Origin: an uncultured Ruminococcus sp.
GTDB taxonomy: Bacteria; Bacillota; Clostridia; Oscillospirales; Acutalibacteraceae
Direction: 5' to 3'
Assembly: GCA_902773245.1 (NCBI GenBank)
Contig: CACYDY010000289.1
Span: forward strand, 1-11,616
DNA: 11,616 nt
This document shows positions 1 through 5,842 of the stretch, piece by piece. Numbering within the stretch: position 1 is the first letter of the stretch; each line of letters begins with the position of its first letter. The notes under the pieces are model-generated. The model was not told where the DNA came from. It did not search any database and saw only the letters and a list, made by a program, of their open reading frames with translations. The position numbers and the translations under genes were made by a program.

Positions 1-301
1 ACTTTAATAAGCTTCGCATCGCTAATAATTTAGGCAATTTCAAATGTCGTTTACTATAAGTCGTGGATAGTGATTATATAATTTATTTTGTTGCAGCATG
101 AATGTGAGTATTTTGGTTTGATAATTCTGTTTATATTTTTATTATATCACTTCTTTACTTATTTTACAATTATGATATGCTGCCTCAACCACAAAAAGAA
201 TCATACAATTAGTCGTTTTAATATTCGATAAAAAATCGATATGCGTTATTAATTCCACACAAATTCCTAACACATTCCTGATTAATTCCCAAAACATGAA
301 A
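1..301. other. AT-rich non-coding leader region
   Basis: No convincing gene is visible here. The stretch is very AT-rich, and the only long frame reading into it (minus strand, 218-430) overlaps the start of the lipoprotein and has no recognisable protein character. A small stem is present at 221-242: ATATTCGAT and ATCGATAT pair around an AAAAA loop with one bulged T. It could be the tail of a terminator for an upstream gene or chance in AT-rich DNA. Most of the region is probably upstream control DNA. Confidence 0.5.
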
Positions 302-332
302 TATAATATAGACAATCCAAAAAGAAGTGAGG
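278..332 (+). promoter_or_regulatory. Candidate promoter and RBS of the lipoprotein gene
   Basis: A perfect TATAAT -10 lies at 302-307. The best -35 candidate, CTGATT at 278-283 with an 18-base spacer, matches TTGACA at only three positions, so the promoter is asymmetric and may need an activator. The predicted transcript start is about 25-30 bases before the ATG. GTGAGGT at about 327-332 is a reasonable ribosome binding site for the ATG at 342. Confidence 0.45.
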
Positions 333-341
333 TAAAAAATT

Positions 342-1991
342 ATGAAAAAGTTCAGAATTAACATATTAATGGCAGGTCTTTTGGTTGGCACATTACTGGC
401 AGGATGTTCTGCCAATGCAAGTACAGCCAATTATTCGGATACGATTTCCGTACCACAGTCTAACAGCATAGTTTCATCTTCGGAAGATGAAACAACATCG
501 CAGGACGGCGCGCTCGGCTTGTTCGATTACGAATCCGAAGAAGCTTCGGACTCAACAGATAATTCAACCAACTCCCAAGCGTCGTCTGCAGAAGACAAAA
601 ACTCCGACAGCTCAAAGGCAGCTTCAAGCAAAAGCAGCAAATCGGCAAGTTCGGCTGCAAATTCGCAATCCGCCGGTTCGGCAAATTCAAACTCCTCTTC
701 CGTCACAAAAAACGACGCAGCCTCTTCTCCGGCATCGTCTGACTCAGGCAGCTCGTCAGCAGCCACGGAATCAAACAGCAGCGCAGCAAATTCAAAGCAA
801 TCTGCTCAGTCGTCCGCTAACAGTTCATCTCAGTCACAAACTACAGAAAACTCCACAACAGAAAACGAGAAAACTGTAACAGAAGTATCCGTGAACACAT
901 CGGGTATTCTCGATACGTCGGATATGTTCAGCACAAGAGATCTGACTCAGACAGCCGATACATCGGAAGCAAAAAAGATAACGGTTTCCGACGGAAAAAC
1001 GATAGACATCACCGAGGAAGGTGTTTATGTAATCACTGGCTCGGCTAAGAACTGCACTATTAAAGTAAATGCCGACAATGAAGCTAAGGTTCAGCTTGTG
1101 CTTGACGGAGTAACTATCACTAATGAAAGCGCTCCTGCAATTTACGTTGTATCCGCCGACAAGTGCTTTGTTACTACCACAAACAGCGACAACACATTAA
1201 CGGTCAGCGGTTCGTTTACTTCCGACGGTGACACCAACACCGACGCTGTCATTTTCTCAAAAGACGATATCGTTTTAAACGGTGAGGGAACACTGAATAT
1301 CACTTCAACCGATAACGGTATTTCAGGCAAAGACGACTTGAAAATTACCGGCGGCACATACAATATTACAAGCACGGCAGACGCAGTAGAAGCCAATGAT
1401 TCCATCAAAATCTGCGGCGGCACATTTAATATCAAGACATCAAAGGACGGTCTTCACAGCGAGAATGACGATGATGATACGCAGGGTTACATCTACATTT
1501 CGGGCGGAAGCTTTACAATCAATGCCGCAAGCGACGCTATCCAGGCAACTACGGCAGTTCAGATCGACGCAGGTACATTCGATCTAACCGCTGCCGAAGG
1601 TATCGAGGGTACGTATGTTCAGATAAATGACGGTACCGTAAACATCTCCGCTTCCGACGACGGAATTAACGGCGCTCAGAAAAGTAAATCTTATTCCACA
1701 CCAACTGTTGAGATCAACGGCGGCAATATCACGATCGTTATGGGTCAGGGTGATACCGACGCAATAGATTCTAACGGAAACATTGTTGTCAACGGCGGCA
1801 CTATCGATATCACCGCACAAATGTCCTCTTTCGACTGCGACGGCACAGCAGCCTATAACGGCGGTACTATTATCATCAACGGTTCGCAGGTTGACTCGAT
1901 CCCACAGTCCATGATGGGCGGCAGAGGCGGAATGGGCAATATGAACGGCGGCTTCGGCGGTTTCAGCGGCAGAGGAAACAAAGGATTTTGA
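342..1991 (+). CDS. Surface lipoprotein with Ser-rich linker and Cthe_2159-type beta-helix carbohydrate-binding domain
   Basis: The protein has 549 aa. Residues 1-22 form a lipoprotein signal peptide: Lys-rich n-region, hydrophobic core and lipobox L19-A20-G21-C22, so the mature protein should be anchored to the outer face of the membrane through Cys22. Residues ~23-185 are an extreme low-complexity linker of Ser, Ala, Asn, Gln and Thr, suited to crossing the cell wall. Residues ~190-520 show short beta-strand repeats with turns of the GGTYNI, GGTFNI, GGSFTI, GGTIDI and GGTIII type (around 337, 359, 388, 485 and 507) and regularly spaced Asp/Asn (for example DDDD at 376-379). This resembles the right-handed beta-helix of the Cthe_2159 family (DUF4353), whose founding member binds calcium and acidic polysaccharide. 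Residues ~525-549 are Gly/Met/Arg-rich. Binding of plant-type polygalacturonate is inferred by family only; no catalytic residues are evident. The start is supported by the upstream GAGG and the signal peptide. Confidence 0.88.
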   Translation: MKKFRINILMAGLLVGTLLAGCSANASTANYSDTISVPQSNSIVSSSEDETTSQDGALGLFDYESEEASDSTDNSTNSQASSAEDKNSDSSKAASSKSSKSASSAANSQSAGSANSNSSSVTKNDAASSPASSDSGSSSAATESNSSAANSKQSAQSSANSSSQSQTTENSTTENEKTVTEVSVNTSGILDTSDMFSTRDLTQTADTSEAKKITVSDGKTIDITEEGVYVITGSAKNCTIKVNADNEAKVQLVLDGVTITNESAPAIYVVSADKCFVTTTNSDNTLTVSGSFTSDGDTNTDAVIFSKDDIVLNGEGTLNITSTDNGISGKDDLKITGGTYNITSTADAVEANDSIKICGGTFNIKTSKDGLHSENDDDDTQGYIYISGGSFTINAASDAIQATTAVQIDAGTFDLTAAEGIEGTYVQINDGTVNISASDDGINGAQKSKSYSTPTVEINGGNITIVMGQGDTDAIDSNGNIVVNGGTIDITAQMSSFDCDGTAAYNGGTIIINGSQVDSIPQSMMGGRGGMGNMNGGFGGFSGRGNKGF

Positions 1992-2022
1992 TGATCTTCT
2001 CGGTTGGCAGATTGGTAATAAA

Positions 2023-2054
2023 TCAATGATCGCAGCTTACGTTGCGATCATTGA
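2023..2054 (+). repeat. Perfect 12-bp inverted repeat after the lipoprotein gene
   Basis: TCAATGATCGCA (2023-2034) and TGCGATCATTGA (2043-2054) are perfect complements around an 8-base loop. It starts 31 bases after the lipoprotein stop codon. On the plus strand there is no U-run after the stem (GCAAGATATAAA follows), so it is not a classical intrinsic terminator for the lipoprotein gene. It could protect the 3' end of the mRNA, act as a weak terminator, or be a protein-binding palindrome in front of the next gene. On the minus strand the stem is followed by TTTATTA, but no minus-strand gene ends nearby. Confidence 0.7.
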
Positions 2055-2065
2055 GCAAGATATAA

Positions 2066-2097
2066 AACATCTCTTGGTTTTTTCGAGCAAGAGTGTT
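2066..2097 (+). repeat. Stem-loop upstream of the small secreted protein gene
   Basis: AACA-T-CTCTTG (2066-2076) pairs with CAAGAGTGTT (2088-2097), giving ten base pairs with one bulged T and an 11-base loop rich in T (GTTTTTTCGAG). It lies 30 bases before the next start codon. The T-run is in the loop, not after the stem, so termination is doubtful. TTGGTT (2074-2079) and TATAAA (2097-2102), 17 bases apart, overlap it and could be a weak promoter, in which case the repeat would be an operator. Both readings are inference. Confidence 0.5.
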
Positions 2098-2126
2098 ATA
2101 AATAAAAATGAAAGGTTTTGGTCATT

Positions 2127-2603
2127 ATGAAAAACAAGAAAATAATCGCTTATATTTGTGTTCTCAGCACAATGATCCTTGCCGGCAGTTCACTGACTGC
2201 ATTTGCTGCCGACACTTCGGCAGTCTCATCACCGGCAGGCAGCTCAAGCTCACAAACAGAAAAGAAATCCGATACGGATTCAAGTGTGTCAAAGTCCGAA
2301 GAAAAATCGAACGACAGTGATCAATCTGCAAAGAAGCGTCACAGAAAAAAGAGTTCTTCCGCCGACGGTTCAGACGAAACCACAGCAGCGGAAAACCGTA
2401 AAGCAAGAAAACCTAAATCGCAAGGCACGGATACCTCGTCCGACGGAGCTTCAGAAAAATCGACTTCCGAAAATGGCAGAAAAACTCGCAAATCAAAAAC
2501 GAACGCAGGCACAGATCAAAGCGCCGACTCGGATAAGACGAACAACGGCAAACAAACGAATAAAGAAAACTCAGCCGACACCTCTTCGTCAAGCAGTAAG
2601 TAA
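2127..2603 (+). CDS. Small secreted, charged low-complexity protein of unknown function
   Basis: The protein has 158 aa from ATG 2127, which was chosen over an in-frame TTG at 2118 because it gives a clean signal peptide and follows GAAAGG at 2110-2115. Residues 1-27 are a Sec signal peptide: KNKK, a hydrophobic stretch to about residue 22, then A25-F26-A27 before A28 as the likely signal peptidase I site. There is no lipobox cysteine and no LPXTG sorting motif. The mature part (~131 aa) is almost entirely Ser, Lys, Asp, Glu, Thr, Asn and Arg with mixed charge and no hydrophobic core, so it is predicted to be disordered. It follows the lipoprotein gene on the same strand after 135 bases and shares the Ser-rich style. 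I do not recognise a family. A wall-associated or matrix-interacting role is guesswork, and it might be a remnant of a longer surface protein that lost its folded domain. Confidence 0.72.
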   Translation: MKNKKIIAYICVLSTMILAGSSLTAFAADTSAVSSPAGSSSSQTEKKSDTDSSVSKSEEKSNDSDQSAKKRHRKKSSSADGSDETTAAENRKARKPKSQGTDTSSDGASEKSTSENGRKTRKSKTNAGTDQSADSDKTNNGKQTNKENSADTSSSSSK

Positions 2604-2850
2604 TTATTACATACTTGCCAAATATTCAAAAGCACAGATTTCGCAGAGCTTTTCTGCAAACTCACTTATTCGTACTTTGCGCCGGTTAAGAGAAGCATCA
2701 GTGATTTGATAAATCAAACGCACCCGTCAAGCTTGCGGGTGCGTTTGTCTGTTTGTTCGATTCATTGAAAAATCAGGATTTATTTCAGTATTAATGTGAA
2801 TATCCACGAAATCAACGCTGCAAACAAGGGGTATAATATAACAGTACCAA
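2604..2850. other. Convergent intergenic region
   Basis: This spacer separates a plus-strand and a minus-strand gene that converge on it. It holds the 12-bp stem-loop at 2715-2747, listed separately, and two smaller repeats: GCAGA/TCTGC near 2650 and TGATTT/AAATCA at 2702-2716. No gene was found, and no clear terminator for the minus-strand membrane protein gene was seen between 2760 and 2850. Confidence 0.5.
2715..2747 (+). terminator. Strong stem-loop terminator downstream of the secreted protein gene
   Basis: CAAACGCACCCG (2715-2726) and CGGGTGCGTTTG (2736-2747) form a perfect 12-bp GC-rich stem with a 9-base loop. TCTGTTTGTTCG follows, a broken U-rich tail, so termination of plus-strand transcripts is plausible but not textbook. 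The stem sits between convergent genes and may serve both directions. It lies about 110 bases beyond the stop codon of the secreted protein gene. Confidence 0.7.
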
Positions 2851-3267
2851 TTATTTTTTTAGCCATGTTTTCTTATGGATATACGGCATCAAATCTTCTG
2901 TTCCGGGTATCAGCCACGCTTGCGTATGACCCACCCAATACCAGTCTATAAATACACGATCAAACAATCCGCATAACAAATACATGACAGTTAACTGAAT
3001 AAAGCCGTCAAAAAAAGTTTCTGCACCATTTACACAGAATACCATTAACGGAGCTGCTATAAGAAGCGCCGGCATTAAAGCAAGACCGGAAACAGTATAG
3101 TTTCGTTTGATCTCCTTTTCTGTAATAAGTCCTAACTCTACAACACGATCTTTGACCGGCTGCTCATAGTAATGGACTCCGCCGACCGCACCGTTTTGTA
3201 TATTTATGACACATACAAGCAGTAAAACAAAACTAAGGACAAAACTTTCAATGACAGCTAAAAGCAT
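2851..3267 (-). CDS. Small three-helix integral membrane protein, function unknown
   Basis: The protein has 138 aa. The frame opens further upstream, to 3327, but ATG 3267 is preferred because a consensus AGGAGGT lies 5 bases in front of it. Three hydrophobic segments are visible at about residues 2-22, 58-79 and 84-106. Residues 31-57 between helices 1 and 2 are polar and carry a tyrosine pair and a charged patch. The C-terminal part has an unusual aromatic motif at about 103-129 (DR-x-FIDWYW-x-GHT, then IPGTEDLMPYI) followed by a Lys-rich tail. I recall this aromatic/GTEDL pattern from small Firmicute membrane proteins without a clear function, but I cannot name a family with confidence. 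It follows the rubrerythrin gene on the same strand after 115 bases with an inverted repeat between them, so read-through is possible. No catalytic or transport signature was found. Confidence 0.8.
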   Translation of the reverse strand: MLLAVIESFVLSFVLLLVCVINIQNGAVGGVHYYEQPVKDRVVELGLITEKEIKRNYTVSGLALMPALLIAAPLMVFCVNGAETFFDGFIQLTVMYLLCGLFDRVFIDWYWVGHTQAWLIPGTEDLMPYIHKKTWLKK

Positions 3268-3301
3268 GGTATACCTCCTATAAATTCCGATTTTCATCAG
3301 A

Positions 3302-3379
3302 GCAGCGGCAGGAAACACAAAAATCAAATTTTATACCAAACCAAACTCTCTTATCGTGTTTCCGGGCAGCGCTGCCGCC
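3302..3379. repeat. Long imperfect inverted repeat between rubrerythrin and membrane protein genes
   Basis: GGAAACAC (3311-3318) pairs perfectly with GTGTTTCC (3356-3363), and GCGGCA (3305-3310) pairs with TGCCGC (3373-3378) if nine bases are bulged. The bulged part plus its right flank contains a perfect 12-base palindrome, GGCAGCGCTGCC (3365-3376). The loop between the main arms is AT-rich, about 37 bases. There is no U-run at the end on the minus strand, so this is at best an atypical terminator or processing element after rubrerythrin. Confidence 0.4.
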
Positions 3380-3382
3380 AAA

Positions 3383-4030
3383 TCAATAATTTTCGGAATT
3401 AACTTCAAAATAGCTCTGAGGGTGATTGCAAACGGGACAGACATCGGGGGCTTGAGTTCCAACTACAATATGTCCGCAATTGCGGCATTCCCAAATAGTT
3501 ACTCCGCTTTTCTTAAATACTTCCATAGCCTTGACGTTATTCAAAAGCTGACGGTATCTTTCTTCATGGTGCTTTTCAATTGCGGCAACACCTCTGAATT
3601 GTTCGGCAAGCTCATGGAATCCTTCCTCATCGGCTTCTTTAGCCATACGTACATACATATCTGTCCACTCTGCATTCTCTCCCTCTGCTGCGTGAAGAAG
3701 ATTCTCCTCAACAGTTCCCAGTTCGCCCAAATGCTTGAACCACAGCTTTGCGTGTTCTTTCTCGTTCTCGGCAGTTTTAAGGAAAAGCGCAGCGATCTGC
3801 TCATATCCTGCTTTTTTGGCTACCGATGCAAAGTAGGTGTACTTGTTTCGAGCCATTGACTCGCCGGCAAAGGCTTCCCAAAGATTCTTCTCTGTCTTTG
3901 TTCCTGCGTAGGGATTCTTACTGTTTTCTTTCACTTCGGTGAATACGCCCTCTTTACCACATTTCGGGCATTTTTCGGGAGCTTCATCTCCCTCATGAAC
4001 GTATCCGCATACCTGACATACATATTTCAT
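3383..4030 (-). CDS. Rubrerythrin-type diiron peroxidase with rubredoxin-like domains at both ends
   Basis: The protein has 215 aa and should reduce hydrogen peroxide to water in the cytoplasm, with electrons from reduced rubredoxin or an NAD(P)H:rubredoxin reductase (family knowledge). Residues 1-30 form a short rubredoxin-like FeS4 domain with C5, C8, C21 and C24. Residues ~42-175 are the four-helix ferritin-like domain with the expected diiron ligands: E57 (AGES), E90 and H93 (ExxH), E118 and E121, E152 and H155 (ExxH). Residues ~179-215 form a second rubredoxin-like domain with C182, C185, C198 and C201. Classical rubrerythrin (~190 aa) has only the C-terminal one and 'reverse' rubrerythrin only the N-terminal one, so this is a double-headed form. 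The start has AGGAG about 9 bases upstream, and a near-consensus promoter makes it an independent unit. It might be annotated as NADH peroxidase. The gene name rbr is deliberately not given because of the domain layout. Confidence 0.95.
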   Translation of the reverse strand: MKYVCQVCGYVHEGDEAPEKCPKCGKEGVFTEVKENSKNPYAGTKTEKNLWEAFAGESMARNKYTYFASVAKKAGYEQIAALFLKTAENEKEHAKLWFKHLGELGTVEENLLHAAEGENAEWTDMYVRMAKEADEEGFHELAEQFRGVAAIEKHHEERYRQLLNNVKAMEVFKKSGVTIWECRNCGHIVVGTQAPDVCPVCNHPQSYFEVNSENY

Positions 4031-4089
4031 AGCAAATATCTCCTCTCGGTTTTAATTGAAATAAATGATTTTACTTATTCAGTGATTTC

Positions 4090-4118
4090 ATCATACACCT
4101 AACCGGTTAAGCTGTCAA
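4090..4118 (-). promoter_or_regulatory. Near-consensus promoter of the rubrerythrin gene with a palindrome in the spacer
   Basis: Read on the minus strand, TTGACA (4113-4118), a 17-base spacer and TATGAT (4090-4095) form an almost perfect sigma-A promoter. The spacer contains the perfect 10-base palindrome TAACCGGTTA (4100-4109), well placed for a dimeric repressor to block RNA polymerase. A second TTGACA copy lies 13 bases upstream (4126-4131) without a matching -10. The predicted leader is about 50-55 bases. Peroxide or redox control is expected for such a gene, but this palindrome does not match the PerR or Rex consensus I know. Confidence 0.8.
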
Positions 4119-4242
4119 GATTAATTGTCAAAAAAATTACAAGCGGCCGCACGTCCGCAGACAACACCGCCTTGCATTTTGTAACAATAAGTTGATTTCC
4201 GCTCGGCAGCTGTCCACTAAATTATTTACTTAGTCAAAACAC

Positions 4243-4289
4243 AAAAAAGGAGCTGTTAAAAGCAAAGATACTCTGCTAAAGCTCCTTTT
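4243..4289 (-). terminator. Intrinsic terminator of the gltBD operon
   Basis: On the minus strand AAAAGGAGCT (4289-4280) pairs with AGCTCCTTTT (4254-4245), and the inner part adds AGCA/TGCT pairing. The stem runs into six consecutive T residues (4248-4243), followed by GTGTTTTG. The stem begins 48 bases after the gltD stop codon. This is a textbook rho-independent terminator for leftward transcription and separates gltBD from the rubrerythrin gene. Confidence 0.88.
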
Positions 4290-4336
4290 CTGTAGTATTA
4301 TATAGAAATAAGAAAAATGAAAAACTCGGAGTATTA

Positions 4337-5824
4337 TCAAATCATATTCGAATAATGCATAAGATACAGATCAACTTCTTTTGCAGCGGCTCTGCCCTCG
4401 GAAATAGCCCAAACCACAAGAGATTGACCTCTGTGCATATCACCGGCTGTGAATACCTTTTCGATATTTGTCGAATACTTTCCTTCCTCGGTTGCAACGT
4501 TAGTCCTCTGATTGGTTTCTACTCCAAAGGCGCCTGTTACATACGGCGAAGCCCCCAAAAATCCTGCCGCTATAAGAAGCAGATCGCACTCAAGCTCCCT
4601 TTCGCTTCCTTCAACGGGAATCATGTTCAGCCTTCCTGTGTTTTCGTCTTTTTTTGCTTCCAGGCTTACAACTTCAATAGCCTTTATGTGGTTATTTTCG
4701 TCTGATATGATTTTCTTAACGGTTGTTTGATAAATTCTCGGATCAGCGCCGAATTTTGCAATGGCTTCCTGCTGACCGTAGTCGGTTTTGCAAACTCTTC
4801 CCCATTGCGGCCACGGATTGTCAGCCGTTCTCGTGTCGGGTAATTTCGGCATCATTTCCAACTGAACAACCGATTCGCAGCCGTGGCGAATACAAGTTCC
4901 TACACAGTCGTTACCCGTATCGCCGCCGCCGACAACAACAACCTTTTTGCCCTTGGCGCTTATATAATTGCCCTGATCGTAGGTTTCGTCCAGAAGAGCC
5001 TTCGTTGTTGATTTAAGAAAATCTACAGCAAAGTAAACGCCCTTTGCTTCACGATTTTCAACCTTCAGATCTCTCGGATTTGAAGCGCCGCAGCACAACA
5101 CTACCGCATCGTACTCGTTCAAGATCTCATCGGCGCTGACACTGCTGCCGACATCTGCATTTGTTATAAAATCAATGCCTTCTTCCTTCATGAGCTTCAC
5201 TCTGCGATTAACTACGGATTTATCCAGCTTCATGTTGGGAATACCATACATCAAAAGTCCTCCGATCCTGTCGGATCGCTCATAAACAGTGACATTGTGA
5301 CCTCTTTGATTGAGCTGATCGGCACAAGCAAGACCCGACGGGCCCGAACCGATCACGGCAACCTTTTTGCCTGTTCTGATTTTTGGAACTTGGGCGGAGA
5401 TATATCCGTTTGCGTAGCCGTTCTCAATTACAGACAACTCATTTTCTCTTATCGTTACCGGTGTGTCGTTAAGTCCGCAGGTACAAGCAGCCTCACAAAG
5501 CGCAGGACATACTCTTCCCGTAAATTCGGGGAAATTGTTTGTCTTGCGAAGTCTGGTGAGCGCCTGTTCCCAGTTGCCGTTGTAGATTTCATCATTCCAT
5601 TCGGGAATAAGATTGTGAAGAGGACAACCGGACACCATACCGTTTAATCTCATCGCAGACTGGCAAAACGGAACTCCGCAGTTCATGCATCGAGCTGCCT
5701 GAGTTTTTCTGTCCTCGTTGTTAAGCGGCGGATGAAACTCGCAAAAATCTTTAATTCTGTGTAATGGCTCCAAAGAGGGATTATTCACTCTTTCATAGTC
5801 CATAAAGCCTGTTGGCTTGCCCAT
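4337..5824 (-). CDS. gltD: Glutamate synthase (NADPH) small subunit
   Basis: The protein has 495 aa, close to the usual bacterial GltD length. It oxidises NADPH and passes electrons through FAD and Fe-S clusters to the large subunit for reductive synthesis of glutamate. Residues 46-67 (C46, C49, C54, C67) and 106-116 (C106, C110, C114, with C116 close by) are the conserved cysteines of the two N-terminal [4Fe-4S] clusters, with GCPLHNLIPEWND typical of the family. An FAD-binding Rossmann motif G159-x-G161-x-x-G164 follows KVAVI, and an NADPH motif G299-G-G301-x-x-G304 follows KKVVVV. The C-terminal FAD contact (TAGDMHRGQSLVVWAI, ~459-474) is intact. ATG 5824 is preceded by AAGGAGGA at good spacing and lies 18 bases beyond the gltB stop codon, so the two genes are co-transcribed and probably translated at matched rates. 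Homologous subunits occur in other oxidoreductases, but the adjacent gltB fixes the identity. Confidence 0.98.
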   Translation of the reverse strand: MGKPTGFMDYERVNNPSLEPLHRIKDFCEFHPPLNNEDRKTQAARCMNCGVPFCQSAMRLNGMVSGCPLHNLIPEWNDEIYNGNWEQALTRLRKTNNFPEFTGRVCPALCEAACTCGLNDTPVTIRENELSVIENGYANGYISAQVPKIRTGKKVAVIGSGPSGLACADQLNQRGHNVTVYERSDRIGGLLMYGIPNMKLDKSVVNRRVKLMKEEGIDFITNADVGSSVSADEILNEYDAVVLCCGASNPRDLKVENREAKGVYFAVDFLKSTTKALLDETYDQGNYISAKGKKVVVVGGGDTGNDCVGTCIRHGCESVVQLEMMPKLPDTRTADNPWPQWGRVCKTDYGQQEAIAKFGADPRIYQTTVKKIISDENNHIKAIEVVSLEAKKDENTGRLNMIPVEGSERELECDLLLIAAGFLGASPYVTGAFGVETNQRTNVATEEGKYSTNIEKVFTAGDMHRGQSLVVWAISEGRAAAKEVDLYLMHYSNMI

Positions 5825-5842
5825 TTTAATTCCTCCTTCACA

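Larger units (their letters stand above)
4031..4336. other. Intergenic region between gltD and rubrerythrin genes
   Basis: The region contains, in minus-strand order, the gltD terminator (4243-4289), a stretch of about 100 bases without a recognisable gene, the rubrerythrin promoter (4090-4118) and its leader. A GC-rich patch with the 8-base palindrome GCGGCCGC lies at 4143-4150. GCGG/CCGC pairing there, followed on the minus strand by TTGTAATTTTTTT, could be a second, weak terminator. No small gene was seen. Confidence 0.5.

Noticed and set aside
540..860. Repetitive DNA resembling a short-repeat array
   Set aside because: It is irregular Ser/Ala/Asn coding sequence without constant repeat length or spacers, so it is not CRISPR.
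487..879. Alternative frames (plus and minus) through the Ser-rich linker
   Set aside because: They arise from the low-complexity codons of the linker. Only the lipoprotein frame has a signal peptide, an RBS and a folded domain.
2604..2709. Possible frameshifted continuation of the small secreted protein (the shifted frame runs to 2709)
   Set aside because: The shifted frame's tail does not resemble the preceding composition or any domain, and nothing at 2603 suggests a recent frameshift.
3356..3859. A 167-codon plus-strand frame opposite the rubrerythrin gene
   Set aside because: It is the antisense shadow of a protein with all family motifs intact on the other strand and has no RBS.
4143..4160. 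Second terminator upstream of the rubrerythrin promoter (GCGG/CCGC followed by TTGTAATTTTTTT on the minus strand)
   Set aside because: The stem is only 4 bp with an ambiguous fold. The strong terminator at 4243-4289 already serves gltBD.
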